Shown: piece after piece, positions 28,232 through 35,705 of the stretch
How the letters are laid out: each line of letters begins with the position of its first letter
Numbering within the stretch: the first letter of the stretch is position 1
Source of the DNA: Labilibaculum sp.
GTDB taxonomy: Bacteria; Bacteroidota; Bacteroidia; Bacteroidales; Marinifilaceae
DNA length: 64,000 nucleotides
NCBI GenBank assembly: GCA_016342745.1
Contig: JAEINT010000001.1
Location: 186,001 to 250,000, forward strand
Direction: 5' to 3'
Made by a program: the position numbers and the translations under genes
The notes under the pieces: generated by a model
The model's database searches: none
Told to the model about the DNA's origin: nothing
Seen by the model: only the letters and a program-made list of their open reading frames with translations

Positions 28232-28765
28232 ATGAGAAACAAGTTAATTTTATTATGCGCAACTGTGCTTTCAGTATTTTTCAGCCTAACAACTCAAGCA
28301 CAAGACTCAAAAATTATGGCCGGAGCTGGTCTTAAGTATGCAACAGATATCAGTACAATGGGTATTGAAGCTAAGGGTGTTTATTTGGCAAGTGATACAT
28401 GGGAAATTGCTCCTGCATTTACTTACTATTTCAAGAAGAACAATGTAAACTGGTCTACATTAGATGTTGATGGACATTATGTGTTTTCATCAGATGACAA
28501 AAGTACATTTTATGCTATTGGTGGTTTAAATGTGACTTTCTGGAAATTCAAAATGGACGATGTAAGTTCTGGAAGTAGTGAGTTTGATGAAATGTTCGGT
28601 GGCTTATCAGACTTAGATGCTTCTGGTAGTGATGTTGGTGTGAACATTGGTGTTGGTAGTCGTTTCGCTATATCTGATAAGATGTATTTTAATGCAGATT
28701 TGAAGTACACAATTGGTAATGCCAACTATTTATCAGCTGGAGTAGGTGTACTTTATCATTTTTAA
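28232..28765 (+). CDS. Small outer-membrane beta-barrel protein
   Basis: 177 aa; signal peptide ending TTQAQ|DS. The mature chain of alternating hydrophobic residues with glycine turns (GAGLKYATDISTMGIEAKGV, IGGLNVTFWKF, GVNIGVGSRFAI) ends with Phe (LYHF), the usual beta-barrel assembly signal. Length suggests eight strands, OmpX/OmpW-like. A long inverted repeat follows it. Confidence 0.83.
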   Translation: MRNKLILLCATVLSVFFSLTTQAQDSKIMAGAGLKYATDISTMGIEAKGVYLASDTWEIAPAFTYYFKKNNVNWSTLDVDGHYVFSSDDKSTFYAIGGLNVTFWKFKMDDVSSGSSEFDEMFGGLSDLDASGSDVGVNIGVGSRFAISDKMYFNADLKYTIGNANYLSAGVGVLYHF

Positions 28766-28796
28766 ATAATTGTAAATAACTACATACAGTTATCAA

Positions 28797-28873
28797 AACT
28801 TCCTGTTTGGTCTTTAAGCAATTCACTTTACAACCTTAAAAAACCTTTCAACCATAGATTCAAACAGGAAGTT
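28797..28873 (+). repeat. Separated 13-bp perfect inverted repeat in the operon gap
   Basis: AACTTCCTGTTTG (28797-28809) is matched exactly by CAAACAGGAAGTT (28861-28873) with 51 bp between. It fills the 191-bp gap between the barrel gene and the next gene. No T-run follows, so it is not a standard terminator; an mRNA hairpin that protects or divides the transcript is one possibility. Confidence 0.6.
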
Positions 28874-28956
28874 ATTAAACCTTTTAGCAATTTATTCCAC
28901 TACCATATTCTTGTTTTCACAGATAGAAAAACCGTTTAATAAAAAATCAAAAAACC

Positions 28957-30024
28957 ATGAAACAAACAATTCTGATTTTAACTTGTTTGATGTTGAGCTA
29001 CGCTAGTAGTGCACAACAGAAAATTCAACAATATGCCGTTAAATCTGGTCATGTTGAGTACGAATTAAGTGGAAATACTACGGGCACCAAATCAATCTGG
29101 TGGGACAACTATGGAAGTTTATCTAGAACGGAAACCAAATCGATAAGTGTAACTAAAATGTTTGGAATGAAAACCGAAACCAAAACGCATGATATTCTTA
29201 TTATGAATGGTAAACAGTTTTGGTCAGCTAATTTAATGGAGAATACGGGACAGAAAGGAAACCTTCCTTATTATCAGGAAATGGCTAAAATGACTGAGAA
29301 TATGACCGAAGCTGAAAAACAAAAGATGGGAAAAGATCTTTTAGAAGGTTTGGGTGGTGAGATTATTGGAACAGAGAATGTTTTAGGAAATAAATGTGAA
29401 GTTGTAAAATTAATGGGAGCCAAATGCTGGGTTTACAAGGGTGTAACCTTAAAATCAGATGCCAAAATGTTGGGCATAAAAGCTATGGAAAGAGCTGTTA
29501 AGTTTGATAAAAATATCAGTATCTCAAAAAGTAAATTCACTCCTCCTTCAAATATAACTTACGAAGATCAAAGTCAATATCAGCAACAAATGTTTGGAGG
29601 TATGGATAGCGGTAGCTTCGAAGACGAGGATTATGGTGATGATGATGAGGATATGGACTTAGTTCCTGTGAAATATCCGTATAGCAAATTTGAGAAGCTA
29701 GCCAATGGGTTTGAGTACAACAGCTACAGAAAAATGATGGTAATGAATACCAACGGTACGTACAGCGCTATGTTTATGAAAGGAATGAGCGAAAACCTAG
29801 CTGTGGCAGCTACCTCTCGTAAGAATGGAAATCCTGGTCAAATGGGAAATTTAGAAAGCTTTTCTTACAAAGGCAAGAAATGTATGTATGGTAAAATGGA
29901 TGATGACGATGGCATTTCGTTAATCGTTGATATTTCAAATTACGACACCTACATTATTCTTGTATCAAGTACTGTAAAAAGTAAAAGTGAGATGCTTTCA
30001 ATTTTTAATGAATTTCATTTCTAG
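28957..30024 (+). CDS. Secreted protein, paralogue of the 25110-25772 lipoprotein with an extra C-terminal domain
   Basis: 355 aa; signal peptide MKQTILILTCLMLSYASSAQ without a lipobox. Residues about 22-190 match the 25110-25772 lipoprotein segment by segment (SGHVEYELSG, GTENVLGNKCEVVKLMG, WVYKGVTLKSDAKMLGI). An acidic linker (FEDEDYGDDDEDMDL) leads to a second domain of about 120 residues (VAATSRKNGNPGQMG, GKMDDDDGISLIVDIS). No named family. It begins the second half of the gene run, after the inverted repeat. Confidence 0.76.
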   Translation: MKQTILILTCLMLSYASSAQQKIQQYAVKSGHVEYELSGNTTGTKSIWWDNYGSLSRTETKSISVTKMFGMKTETKTHDILIMNGKQFWSANLMENTGQKGNLPYYQEMAKMTENMTEAEKQKMGKDLLEGLGGEIIGTENVLGNKCEVVKLMGAKCWVYKGVTLKSDAKMLGIKAMERAVKFDKNISISKSKFTPPSNITYEDQSQYQQQMFGGMDSGSFEDEDYGDDDEDMDLVPVKYPYSKFEKLANGFEYNSYRKMMVMNTNGTYSAMFMKGMSENLAVAATSRKNGNPGQMGNLESFSYKGKKCMYGKMDDDDGISLIVDISNYDTYIILVSSTVKSKSEMLSIFNEFHF

Positions 30025-30049
30025 AGAAATCTAATTAAAACGCACAATC

Positions 30050-30568
30050 ATGGAATCAAAACAAAGTTCAATTTTTGCCAGTTTTATTTTCGCGCTCATT
30101 TTTATCGTTGGAGGATGGCTTTTTTACAATCATGTAAGCCAGACGATTGTAGATGAGGCAAATGCATCTAAAGATTGGCCAACAGTTCAAGGGATTGTAA
30201 GTTTCTCTGACATTAGAAGTTCAATAAGCGATGGTACTGAGATGTATAGTGTCGATTTATCATATGCCTACACAGTTCAAGGTGAAAATTATACAGGAGA
30301 TAGAATCTCAACGATCGCGACCAGTACGAGTAGTTTTTCCGAAGTAGATAAGGAATTAAGCAAATATCCAGAAGGAGAATTGGTAACTGTTTATTACAAT
30401 TCCGAAGCGCCTAGTATTTCGATGTTAGAACCAGGTGCTGGCTTTTTTACTTACGTGATAACCTATGGGCCACTTCTTTTCTGTCTTGTTGGCTTGTTGA
30501 TGCTTTTACAAGTACTTAAAAAAGTTGGATTGTTAATGCTTGCGCTTTTTGTAAGTATGAAAAATTAG
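30050..30568 (+). CDS. DUF3592-family membrane protein
   Basis: 172 aa, two transmembrane helices (residues about 8-27 and 138-162) flanking an extracytoplasmic beta-domain with the DUF3592 signature: WPTVQGIVSFSDI, then YAYTVQGENYTGDRIS and VTVYYNSEAPSISMLEPG. Function unknown. It lies 25 bp after the preceding gene. A DUF3592 protein next to AIM24 and Yip1 genes suggests a membrane-associated role. Confidence 0.82.
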   Translation: MESKQSSIFASFIFALIFIVGGWLFYNHVSQTIVDEANASKDWPTVQGIVSFSDIRSSISDGTEMYSVDLSYAYTVQGENYTGDRISTIATSTSSFSEVDKELSKYPEGELVTVYYNSEAPSISMLEPGAGFFTYVITYGPLLFCLVGLLMLLQVLKKVGLLMLALFVSMKN

Positions 30569-30625
30569 GATATCAACAACTTGTTAATAACTCAAATAGA
30601 TAAAAAACCATAAAACAAAAAACTC

Positions 30626-31396
30626 ATGAAATCACACGAAATAGATTACACAATTAAAGGTCACGATATTCAATTGGTAGAAATAGAATTGGATCCAAAT
30701 GAAACGGTAATTGCAGAAGCTGGAGCGATGCTTTACATGAAAGAGGGAATTGATTTTAAAGCAAAAATGGGTGATGGTTCAGAACCTGATAAAGGATTGT
30801 TTGGTAAACTTCTTTCTGCGGCTTCTCGCAAGATCACAGGAGAATCAATTTTCATTACTCATTTTACTCATCAGGGTGTTGGTAAAAGCCAGGTTGCATT
30901 TGCAGCTCCTTATCCTGGAACAATTGTACCATTGGATCTAGAGCAAATGGGAGGAACGGTAATTGTCCAGCGCGATGCCTTTTTATGTGCTGCCTTAGGA
31001 ACTAAAATCAGCATGCACCTTAACCGTAAATTGGGAGCTGGTTTCTTTGGAGGAGAAGGATTTATTCTTCAGAAATTACAAGGAGATGGTAAAGCTTTTA
31101 TTCATGCAGGAGGAACTTTAATAGAGCATGACTTAAATGGAGAAACCCTAAGAGTGGATACTGGTTGTGTGGTTGGATTTCAGGAAGGAATCGATTTTAG
31201 TGTAGAACAGGCTGGTAATTTAAAATCAATGGTTTTTGGAGGAGAAGGATTGTTTTTAGCAACGCTGCGAGGAACAGGAAAAGTATGGTTGCAATCAATG
31301 CCAATTAACAAGTTGATAAGTCAATTGAGTACAGGGAGTTCAAATAGTAAAAAAGAAAGTAGTAGCGGAATTTTAAACAGTTTATTGGAATCGTAA
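30626..31396 (+). CDS. AIM24-family (TIGR00266) protein
   Basis: 256 aa soluble protein of the AIM24/TIGR00266 family, with a beta-rich fold of repeated glycine hairpins: [15 protein letters not shown] near the start, [21 protein letters not shown] in the centre and [19 protein letters not shown] near the end. The family is named after a mitochondrial biogenesis protein; the bacterial role is undefined. No signal peptide. Its linkage to DUF3592 and Yip1 is notable. Confidence 0.9.
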   Translation: MKSHEIDYTIKGHDIQLVEIELDPNETVIAEAGAMLYMKEGIDFKAKMGDGSEPDKGLFGKLLSAASRKITGESIFITHFTHQGVGKSQVAFAAPYPGTIVPLDLEQMGGTVIVQRDAFLCAALGTKISMHLNRKLGAGFFGGEGFILQKLQGDGKAFIHAGGTLIEHDLNGETLRVDTGCVVGFQEGIDFSVEQAGNLKSMVFGGEGLFLATLRGTGKVWLQSMPINKLISQLSTGSSNSKKESSSGILNSLLES

Positions 31397-31418
31397 CAGC
31401 AGGCTAAACTTAAAAAAA

Positions 31419-32012
31419 ATGATAAACATCGAATATTTAATCGACAGAGTTAAGCTTGTTATTATTAATCCTAAAGCTGCTTGGGAAAAAATCAGCAATG
31501 AAGAAATTCAGCTCAAAGATTTTTTAACAAGCTATGTTCTTCCTCTTGTTTTGATTCCAACCATTGCCTCCTTTATTGGATATGGATTGATTGGAATGGG
31601 CAGTTATTTTCAGGTTGCTTCGTTTAGTTGGGGATTGCATCAAGCTATTTTGGCATTCTTAGGTGCTTTTTTAGGCGTATTAATTAGTGCTTTTTGCATT
31701 CATAAATTGGCGGCAAGCTTTCACACTCATGTTAGTTTGCCAAATGCAGTCAAGTTAGTCGGATATGCTTATACACCAAGTTGGTTGGCAGGAGTTTTTT
31801 ACATGGTGCCTAGCCTGTCGATTTTAGGCTTAGTTGCAGGAATTTACAGTTTGTACATTCTTTATTTAGGATTTGTTCCGGTAACCAATGTGGCTGAAGA
31901 TAAAAAGACAAATTATTTTGTTGTTAGCCTTATTGTTGTCATCGCGGTGTCTGTTTTGTTGTCGCTTGTTATTGGAGCAGTTCTACTCGCAATTGGCTTA
32001 AATACTTATTAA
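31419..32012 (+). CDS. Yip1-family membrane protein
   Basis: 197 aa, five hydrophobic helices. The N-terminus IDRVKLVIINPKAAWEKI followed by FLTSYVLPLVLIPTIASFIGY is the bacterial Yip1/YIPF-like pattern, and it ends with a hydrophobic helix. Function unknown. It is 22 bp after the AIM24 gene and is the last gene of the run. Confidence 0.85.
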   Translation: MINIEYLIDRVKLVIINPKAAWEKISNEEIQLKDFLTSYVLPLVLIPTIASFIGYGLIGMGSYFQVASFSWGLHQAILAFLGAFLGVLISAFCIHKLAASFHTHVSLPNAVKLVGYAYTPSWLAGVFYMVPSLSILGLVAGIYSLYILYLGFVPVTNVAEDKKTNYFVVSLIVVIAVSVLLSLVIGAVLLAIGLNTY

Positions 32013-32020
32013 ATAAAAAA

Positions 32021-32042
32021 TCCGGAGGCTGTAACCTCCGGA
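32021..32042 (-). terminator. GC-rich hairpin with terminator polarity on the minus strand
   Basis: TCCGGAGG-CTGTAA-CCTCCGGA is a perfect eight-bp stem. On the plus strand it is followed by GAAGTAAATA (no T-run); the A-run lies before it, so the canonical T-tract is on the minus strand. No minus-strand gene feeds it directly. It may still end the plus-strand Yip1 transcript or block antisense transcription. Confidence 0.6.
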
Positions 32043-32123
32043 AGTAAATAATTAACAGGAATTAAAAATCACGCAAGATCTCTTTAATTCCATTTTATTA
32101 ATCATGTTAAAATTACAAAAAAA

Positions 32124-33107
32124 ATGAAAACTAGTAAACTTTATTTTTTCGTTGTCGCTTTTTTAGCGCTAAGTATTTCAATGGTTTCATGTAGTGGTGA
32201 TGATGGAGAAGCTGGACTTATTGGTCCAAAAGGGGATCAAGGAGAACAGGGAGTAGCCGGACCAGTAGGACCAGCAGGAGATGATGGTAGTCAAATGTAT
32301 AGTGGAGAAGGTGAACCAGAAGCTACAGTTGGAGTTACTGGAGATTACTACCTTGATATTGCCACAGGTATGTTATACGGACCTAAACAAGTAGATGATA
32401 GTTGGGCAGATACTGATGGGTTTTCATTAATGGGTGCAGCTGGAACTAATGGAACTAATGGAACTAATGGAACAGATGGTGCTGATGGATCTCAAATTTT
32501 ATCTGGAGAAGGTGTTCCAACTGCTGATGATGGAGAGCATGGAGATTTTTATCTTGACAAAGAAACAGCTATTCTTTACGGACCTAAAAACAACAAAGGA
32601 ATCGCAATTGGAGGAACAGGATGGGGAGCAGGTTTAGAATTAAAAGGTGCTGATGGTAACGCTAATGTAAAAACATATAAACTAACCATTAATGCTGATG
32701 ATTGGAATATTGTTAACAATGTAGATGGGCGTAGTAATAAGTATGGAGAATATGAGTTGTATCTTGAAACACTAACTGAAGATGTGTATGAAAATGGTAT
32801 TATTTTAGTGTATTGGGATAAAGTAATCTCTTCTAATCAGCAAAACTTATATCAATTGCCTAAAACAGAAGTAACGGAGAGCAACAACATTATGCTGCAC
32901 AGATTTTATATCATAAAAAATACGGGAAATTATAGATTATGGATAAAAACAGAATTAATAGCTAATAATGATTCATCAGAACTACTTGATTTTGGCGATG
33001 AATCGTATAAAATTAAATTAGTAACAGGTCAGGCTGCTGTTCAGTTAATAGCAAATAAGGATAACCAACTTGAATTTGACAGATTAGTTGATAGTTTAGA
33101 AGACTAA
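32124..33107 (+). CDS. Lipoprotein with collagen-like triplets and a duplicated module
   Basis: 327 aa; SPII signal with Cys23 (SMVSCSGDDG). Collagen-type Gly-X-Y triplets start at once (GDDGEAGLIGPKGDQGEQG). A module is present twice: DGSQMYSGEGEPE...GDYYLDIATGMLYGPK and DGSQILSGEGVPT...GDFYLDKETAILYGPK, separated by GTNGTNGTNGTDGADG. The C-terminal 150 residues are a beta-rich domain. The triplet stretch at 32442-32477 is encoded by 9-bp tandem repeats. Such proteins are probably surface exposed. Monocistronic, with a terminator after it. Confidence 0.85.
   Translation: MKTSKLYFFVVAFLALSISMVSCSGDDGEAGLIGPKGDQGEQGVAGPVGPAGDDGSQMYSGEGEPEATVGVTGDYYLDIATGMLYGPKQVDDSWADTDGFSLMGAAGTNGTNGTNGTDGADGSQILSGEGVPTADDGEHGDFYLDKETAILYGPKNNKGIAIGGTGWGAGLELKGADGNANVKTYKLTINADDWNIVNNVDGRSNKYGEYELYLETLTEDVYENGIILVYWDKVISSNQQNLYQLPKTEVTESNNIMLHRFYIIKNTGNYRLWIKTELIANNDSSELLDFGDESYKIKLVTGQAAVQLIANKDNQLEFDRLVDSLED
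32442..32477 (+). repeat. 9-bp tandem repeat coding Gly-Thr-Asn
   Basis: Three exact copies of GGAACTAAT and a fourth variant (GGAACAGAT) in frame within the collagen-like gene. Copy-number change would lengthen or shorten the stalk without shifting frame. Confidence 0.85.
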
Positions 33108-33128
33108 AGAAAAATTGAAAATAGAAAT

Positions 33129-33161
33129 GGGCATTCCTTAACGGGAATGTCCTTTTTTTTA
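33129..33161 (+). terminator. Terminator after the collagen-like lipoprotein gene
   Basis: GGGCATTCC-TTAAC-GGGAATGTCC hairpin (one G-T pair) followed by T8. Confidence 0.85.
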
Positions 33162-33180
33162 TGAATTGAAATCCTTGTTT

Positions 33181-33612
33181 TTATTTATGATGAACAAGGA
33201 TGATTTTTATTTCAATGAGTATCTTCCTAAATATTTTGCCCCCCAAATAAACGAAAAGGATGATTCCTACCCAAAAGAATAGAAATGTAAAAGTATTTCT
33301 TTTGGAGCGTTGTTCTTTACTCAAATTCTTGTAGTCTTTTTCAATGCTCCATTGGTAAATTGCTTTTTTAGTAGCTTGCCAAAATCCCCAATATGCTATC
33401 GCAGCAGTAATCATAAGAATAATTTCAGGAAATTTAAACTAATAATCAATATAGTTCAATGCAACACAAGATAAGCCTGCAAAAAAGAATGCAAATGGAG
33501 TCGTGAAAATATGTACTGCACCTGGGATTATTTGTTGTGGCATTTTTTTATTTACCCATCTTTTGGCAAAGCAGTAATTTGCTGCTAATAAATATTTAAA
33601 TAGAAATTTCAT
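33181..33612 (-). pseudogene. Second copy of the small membrane (immunity-like) gene, interrupted by in-frame TAG
   Basis: Starts at ATG 33612 (MKFLFKYLLAANYCFAKRWV), overlapping the TAA of the preceding copy as TAATG. It matches the 33612-34028 product through NYIDY, where a TAG (33441-33439) interrupts it in the same frame. Translation beyond the TAG continues the similarity to the end (YQWSIEKDYKNLSKEQRSK against ERWGIKKEYKSLSKDQRQN; then NTFTFLFFWVGIILFVYL against NTFAFLFFWVGFILFFYL). There is no frameshift. It is a recently broken tandem duplicate or, less likely, a readthrough gene. The C-terminal half could also restart at ATG 33414. Confidence 0.82.
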
Positions 33613-34028
33613 TATTTTACTAGATATCCTTCGGTAAATGTTACGGCTAAATAAAAGAAAAGTATAAATCCTACCCAAAAGAAGAGAAATGCAAAAGTGT
33701 TTCTGTTTTGTCGTTGATCTTTACTTAAGCTTTTGTATTCTTTTTTAATACCCCATCTTTCAATTGAATTTTTCGCTTTTTTTTCTATGTAAAGGGAAAC
33801 ACTAAGCATTACAATTCCTAATCCAATAAAGATAGGGGTGTAGGTCTCAAATTTATAATCAATAGATCCAATTACAGCAAAGTATAAGCCAGCAGCTATA
33901 AATGCAAAAGGTGAGGTGAAGGTATGTAGAGCAGTAGGAATTACTTGTTTGGGTAGGTTTTTATTAACGATCCATTTGGCGGAGCAATAATTGGCCGCGA
34001 GTAATGGTTTAAATAGAAATTTCATCAT
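33612..34028 (-). CDS. Small three-helix membrane protein, candidate immunity protein
   Basis: 138 aa, MMKFLFKPLLAANYCSAKWIVN, with hydrophobic helices at about 38-56 (SPFAFIAAGLYFAVIGSI), 63-82 (TPIFIGLGIVMLSVSLYI) and 110-130 (FAFLFFWVGFILFFYL), and a basic stretch between the last two. No known family. Its start codon overlaps the stop of the upstream 352-aa gene (TAATG), so translation is coupled. Position and topology resemble immunity proteins of pore-forming toxins; this is inference. A near-identical second copy follows directly. Confidence 0.75.
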   Translation of the reverse strand: MMKFLFKPLLAANYCSAKWIVNKNLPKQVIPTALHTFTSPFAFIAAGLYFAVIGSIDYKFETYTPIFIGLGIVMLSVSLYIEKKAKNSIERWGIKKEYKSLSKDQRQNRNTFAFLFFWVGFILFFYLAVTFTEGYLVK

Positions 34029-35086
34029 TAGTCTTTAAATTTTAAAGGTTCTATAAATTGTGGAGCTACATAAGTATTGTCAATTTTAAATATTGGATTT
34101 TCGTCTATCGGGAAAGAATCTATTGGTCTATTGTCCCAAAAACCAGAATCTCTGCCCATAAGATCATCAATACCATCACCTACATCAAAAACAAGGTCAA
34201 GCAATCCGTAAATTGCAATGCCTATAACAATAGGAGCGGATGTAGCGGATACGGCAATAATACCCACAACTAATATGCATCCGTTTACTATGGTATGTGC
34301 ATCCCAAGTGTCTGTAAGAACTTCATATCCAATTGTGCCTGCTGATAGGTAATTTGCTAAAGGACCTAAGAATTTTGTGTTTTTTGAAAGTTTTTGTAAA
34401 CTCTGAAATATTTTTCCTGGTTTCCCTACTTTTGGGGCAATTTTTGATAGTTTGTAAGTGTATTTTCGTTTAAATTGTTTAGAACTTAGGTCGTAGCAAT
34501 TATTTAAATTATTTAAGTTGTTCGCGCTTTTGTCGGCGACTCCGTAAACTCCTGCCCCTGCGCGCATCCAATCCAGTTCACCATCATTTAGTCCTAGGTT
34601 TTCACCTTTAACCAACAATTGTTCGTTGTTTACAAGTGGTTTGTTGTTTTGGAATTGCTGATAAGTTTCACTTGAAGTATAAGTAGCAGTATTTCCTCCC
34701 TGACTAATGGTTACGGTAAAAGAAGCTTGCACATTACCAGCATAACTATCTGTTCTGGCGTTAAAATTGATATTGGCATCCGAAGGAACCAGTACCCATT
34801 TATCGCCCACAAATACCTCTTTGTGATTAAATTTCTGATTCGAAATTCGAATGAACTTTGTGAAATCGATGGGGTCAGGAGTGTGGTTTTCATTGCTGAG
34901 TTCTTCTTCTGCAATTTCATTTAAAAGTCGAGTTAATTCTCCACTTCTTGCTTGTAATGTAAATTCAAGGTGTTGCCCAAATCCAGTAGGGTTTGGGTCG
35001 TATTGTGAATTGTTTTGGGTAGATCTCCAAGCTGTGTCGGCAGCTTGTTGCACGAACTGTTGAAGATTATTTAATTTTTCTGACAT
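34028..35086 (-). CDS. Candidate membrane-active toxin/effector with C-terminal hydrophobic region
   Basis: 352 aa from ATG 35086 (MSEKLNNLQQFVQQ), preceded by AAGG. No signal peptide. Residues 1-70 are helical, about 90-150 beta-rich (NVQASFTVTISQGGNTATY), about 200-250 basic (KQFKRKYTYKLSKIAPKVGK), and 253-305 form a Gly/Ala/Val-rich hydrophobic region (NGCILVVGIIAVSATSAPIV, GIAIYGLLDLVFDVGDGIDD). The latter resembles glycine-zipper segments found at the ends of polymorphic and Rhs-linked toxins, but no family is recognised with certainty. Downstream TAATG coupling to two tandem small membrane proteins supports a toxin/immunity reading. No secretion partner lies in the window. A longer TTG start (35098) was rejected. 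Confidence 0.6.
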   Translation of the reverse strand: MSEKLNNLQQFVQQAADTAWRSTQNNSQYDPNPTGFGQHLEFTLQARSGELTRLLNEIAEEELSNENHTPDPIDFTKFIRISNQKFNHKEVFVGDKWVLVPSDANINFNARTDSYAGNVQASFTVTISQGGNTATYTSSETYQQFQNNKPLVNNEQLLVKGENLGLNDGELDWMRAGAGVYGVADKSANNLNNLNNCYDLSSKQFKRKYTYKLSKIAPKVGKPGKIFQSLQKLSKNTKFLGPLANYLSAGTIGYEVLTDTWDAHTIVNGCILVVGIIAVSATSAPIVIGIAIYGLLDLVFDVGDGIDDLMGRDSGFWDNRPIDSFPIDENPIFKIDNTYVAPQFIEPLKFKD

Positions 35087-35148
35087 CCTTAACCTCAATT
35101 AAAATTTTGCTACTAACAAACAATATGAAAATATCTGATAATTAAAAT

Positions 35149-35156
35149 CAAATTTA
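35149..35156 (-). promoter_or_regulatory. -7 box for the toxin-like gene
   Basis: On the minus strand TAAATTTG matches TAnnTTTG, with ATTG about 20 bp upstream, and lies about 63 bp before the 35086 start codon. The fit at -33 is only partial. Confidence 0.4.
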
Positions 35157-35189
35157 TGAAAAATACACATGTAATACAATAATTGTCGT

Positions 35190-35220
35190 TTAGTTTTACA
35201 ATAATTAATTGTAAAACTAA
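35190..35220. repeat. Perfect 13-bp palindrome upstream of the toxin-like gene
   Basis: TTAGTTTTACAAT (35190-35202), AATTA loop, ATTGTAAAACTAA (35208-35220). It lies just upstream of the inferred -33 region of the minus-strand promoter. A regulator operator is the simplest reading; a hairpin terminator lacks GC content. Confidence 0.55.
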
Positions 35221-35505
35221 TTTGGCGACTGATTAATAGTTGTGCAAAAGGTGTTTTGAAATTAAATTAGCACTAATTCCCGTCTTGGGTTTAAGTATAC
35301 AAAGTCTCCAAAATTTGATTCGTTATCAATTCATTTCTGAATTACATCTTTTATAGGATTTTTTTTAGACGCAGGTATCCATAGTAAATACTAATAAAAG
35401 ATATGTGAGTCTGTATTTATTATTGCTTGAATTTGTATTTCATTATGGTAAAGGATATGAAATATTCGTTTAAATTATTATATTTGGTAGAGAGCGAGTA
35501 AGTTA

Positions 35506-35553
35506 CGAAAAAAGTGTACTCGGCTGCCTTCAAAAGAAAAGTGAGAGAATAGA
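35506..35553 (+). pseudogene. Possible remnant of an IS3-type transposase N-terminus
   Basis: The frame from ACG 35506 reads TKKVYSAAFKRKVRE then stop. KKxYSAxFKxKV is the usual opening of IS3-family OrfA transposases; here the ATG has become ACG and a stop follows. The match is only about 13 residues, so it may be chance. Confidence 0.25.
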
Positions 35554-35705
35554 AAGATTTGGTGTAGAGAAAGGTTTCGTATTTTGATTTGTATTTTCAT
35601 TATTGGCTATTATACAATGCCAATTTAATATCAAAAGAAACAACTTATAAGGCTTGTTTTGGTGTTAACTTGGCTTAAGCTTAATCTGTACCAAATACCT
35701 TATTT

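Larger units (their letters stand above)
35087..35705. other. Divergent intergenic region with palindrome and a vestigial transposase-like fragment
   Basis: 619 bp between the toxin-like gene and actA. It contains a TAnnTTTG-type box for the minus-strand gene, a 13-bp palindrome, and a short plus-strand stretch resembling a transposase start (each listed separately). No clear actA promoter is visible. Confidence 0.6.
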
